A DNA stretch of 64,000 nucleotides from Tritonibacter scottomollicae (GTDB taxonomy: Bacteria; Pseudomonadota; Alphaproteobacteria; Rhodobacterales; Rhodobacteraceae), in NCBI RefSeq assembly GCF_003003215.1, contig NZ_PVUF01000001.1, positions 434,001-498,000 of the forward strand, given 5' to 3'. The notes below the pieces were generated by a model that worked only from the letters and a program-made list of their open reading frames with translations, searched no databases and was not told the origin of the DNA. The translations under genes and the position numbers were made by a program. Below, piece after piece: positions 62,660 to 64,000 of the stretch. Every line of letters begins with the position of its first letter. Within the stretch, counting starts at the first letter, position 1.

Positions 62660-64000
62660 CCGGTCCGCCCCCTGCGATTGGCCCGCATGGCGCGTCGTTT
62701 GGACATTGTCTCTGCCCGCTCGGCGGGAGGCGTTGACGGCTCTGCCCGTTCAGCCTGCGAGGATGTGCCACCGTTTGCAAGCTGCTCGATATGGCCAGCC
62801 AACCCGTCCAGCGTCGGGAAGCGGAAGATATCGGTGATCGACAGGCGGTCGACCTTGAGTGCGCTGCGGATGTCACGATGGGCCTGCACTGCCAGCAGCG
62901 AATGTCCGCCAAGGGCAAAGAAGTTGTCGCCCTGCTGCACGCCCGGCACCCCGAGGAGCTGTTGCCAGATCTCGGCGATCTGCATTTCGGTGGTGGATCG
63001 GGGCATTGTGGTAGCTGCCGCGGTGGGCGAGACGCCCCGCGCAGGCTGCGGGTCGGGCAGGGCCTTGCGGTCGATCTTCTTGTTCGGGGTCAGCGGGAAG
63101 GTATCCAGCGTCACGATATGCGCGGGCACCATGACCTCGGAGAGCTGTCGGGACAGCTGCGCCTTGGCGGTTTGTTCCGACACGGGCGTCGTGGCGGTGA
63201 TATAGCCCACGAGCCGCTCGTCCGCGCCAATCCTGCGCGGGATCACCACGGCGCCGGTGACGCCTTCGAGTGCGGTCAATGCCGCCTCGATCTCGCCCAG
63301 CTCGATCCGCTGGCCACGGATCTTGACCTGATGGTCGGTGCGTCCCAGGAACTCCAGCTTGCCGGCGGCGTTCCACCGCACCAGATCGCCGGTGCGATAC
63401 ATCTGCGCGCCCGGGCGGAAGGGATCAGCCGGGAACCGCTCCGCCGTGAGATCAGCGCGTTGCCAATAGCCGGCGGTGACGCCTGCGCCGCCGATGCACA
63501 GCTCGCCCGCGGCACCGACGGGGACGGGCTGATCTGCGGCATCCAACACATAGACGGAGGTATTGGCGACCGGGGTGCCAATGGAGGCCACTCCCGCTGG
63601 AGTGGCCTCCAGGGTTTCTACGGTGGACCAGATCGTGGTCTCGGTCGGGCCATACATGTTGTGCAGCGTGGCGCGGGTCTGGCTGCGCAGGGCGGCGACC
63701 AGATCGCCGGGCAGGGCCTCGCCACCGACCAGCATATGTCGCAGGCGGCCAAGCACCGGGGCGGCATCCGGGTCGCTGGCGATCATGCGGGCCATTGAAG
63801 GCGTGCACTGCATATGTGTGACCCCGTGGCGCAGGATTTGCGCGGCCAATGATATGTCATCCGCCGCGAGGGCCTGTACGCGGTTGGCGCGGCGCAGGAC
63901 CTCAGCCAGCGGCTTCAGCCCTTCCAGCACCACATTGGGCGCGATGCCGTAATCGATCAGGCAGGCGACCTCGCTAACGCCGATGCGCTTGAGATCCTCC
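62656..64000 (-). CDS. NRPS with interrupted adenylation domain (partial, 5' end off window)
   Basis: 447 residues are visible up to the stop at 62656. The first 40 or so (LKRIGVSEVACLIDYGIAPN, then VVLEGLKPLAEV) match the end of MupA/Atu3671-type luciferase-like monooxygenases rather than an adenylation domain. After about residue 43 the second half of an adenylation domain follows: ILRHGVTHMQCTPS, A5 NMYGPTETTIWS, A7 YRTGDLVRW, A8 GRTDHQVKIRGQRIELGEIEAAL, A10 NKKIDRKALP. A carrier domain has its Ser in FFALGGHSLL. The last 40 residues are polar and basic, with no condensation or thioesterase domain. The insertion point is between A4 and A5, as in MtaG-type modules. Confidence 0.85.
   Translation of the reverse strand, partial: EDLKRIGVSEVACLIDYGIAPNVVLEGLKPLAEVLRRANRVQALAADDISLAAQILRHGVTHMQCTPSMARMIASDPDAAPVLGRLRHMLVGGEALPGDLVAALRSQTRATLHNMYGPTETTIWSTVETLEATPAGVASIGTPVANTSVYVLDAADQPVPVGAAGELCIGGAGVTAGYWQRADLTAERFPADPFRPGAQMYRTGDLVRWNAAGKLEFLGRTDHQVKIRGQRIELGEIEAALTALEGVTGAVVIPRRIGADERLVGYITATTPVSEQTAKAQLSRQLSEVMVPAHIVTLDTFPLTPNKKIDRKALPDPQPARGVSPTAAATTMPRSTTEMQIAEIWQQLLGVPGVQQGDNFFALGGHSLLAVQAHRDIRSALKVDRLSITDIFRFPTLDGLAGHIEQLANGGTSSQAERAEPSTPPAERAETMSKRRAMRANRRGRTG

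Overview
The window looks like chromosome or chromid DNA of a marine alphaproteobacterium, most likely Rhodobacteraceae (Roseobacter group). Pointers are the high GC content, dense operons with ATGA/GTGA overlaps, an RTX protein ending in a Hint domain, a CIO-type cytochrome bd oxidase followed by a 31-residue DUF2474 gene, and a GlpSTPQUV-type glycerol importer. Genus cannot be fixed by eye.

Layout. 1-2940: a LacI-type regulator heads an operon for a small ABC importer (binding protein and a permease cut by the window edge). 3041-20644: an iron/siderophore block. It has two FecCD permeases diverging from a periplasmic binding protein, a TonB-dependent receptor, a LysR regulator, an MbtH protein plus a single-module NRPS (C-A-PCP-TE), a divergent MATE exporter / PLP enzyme / siderophore esterase operon, an N-acyltransferase plus N-hydroxylase operon, and a FecI-like ECF sigma factor. 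Three transcription units of this block start with the same motif, TGAATTT-N14-CGTC, which resembles the iron-starvation box of PvdS. The gene set predicts an ester-linked hydroxamate siderophore. 20645-23400: a graveyard of broken insertion sequences around a tRNA-Ser(GCT).

23436-26603: a 1055-residue RTX/Hint protein. 26699-32253: oligopeptide importer oppABCDF. 32559-35082: cyanide-insensitive type bd quinol oxidase. 35464-38717: a PfkB sugar kinase, a GntR regulator and a BlaR1/BlaI-like pair. 39018-45054: glycerol ABC importer. 45330-51102: an rRNA methyltransferase, an Asp/Gly/Trp-rich protein of unknown function, a TIGR03084-like protein, a DgoK-like protein and an AraC regulator.

51461-64000 (continuing past the edge): an exopolysaccharide locus with a priming sugar transferase, a CpsD-like ATPase lacking the Walker lysine, a Wzz/GumC protein, a Wzx flippase and a GT4. 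It includes a tightly overlapped operon that couples an NRPS, a phosphopantetheinyl transferase, two related SGNH-type proteins (one fused to a GH-A-like domain) and a GT2. The visible start of that NRPS looks like the tail of a luciferase-like monooxygenase inserted inside the adenylation domain. This polysaccharide/NRPS hybrid locus and the siderophore regulon are the two most interesting systems here. All family calls come from reading the sequence; no database search was run.
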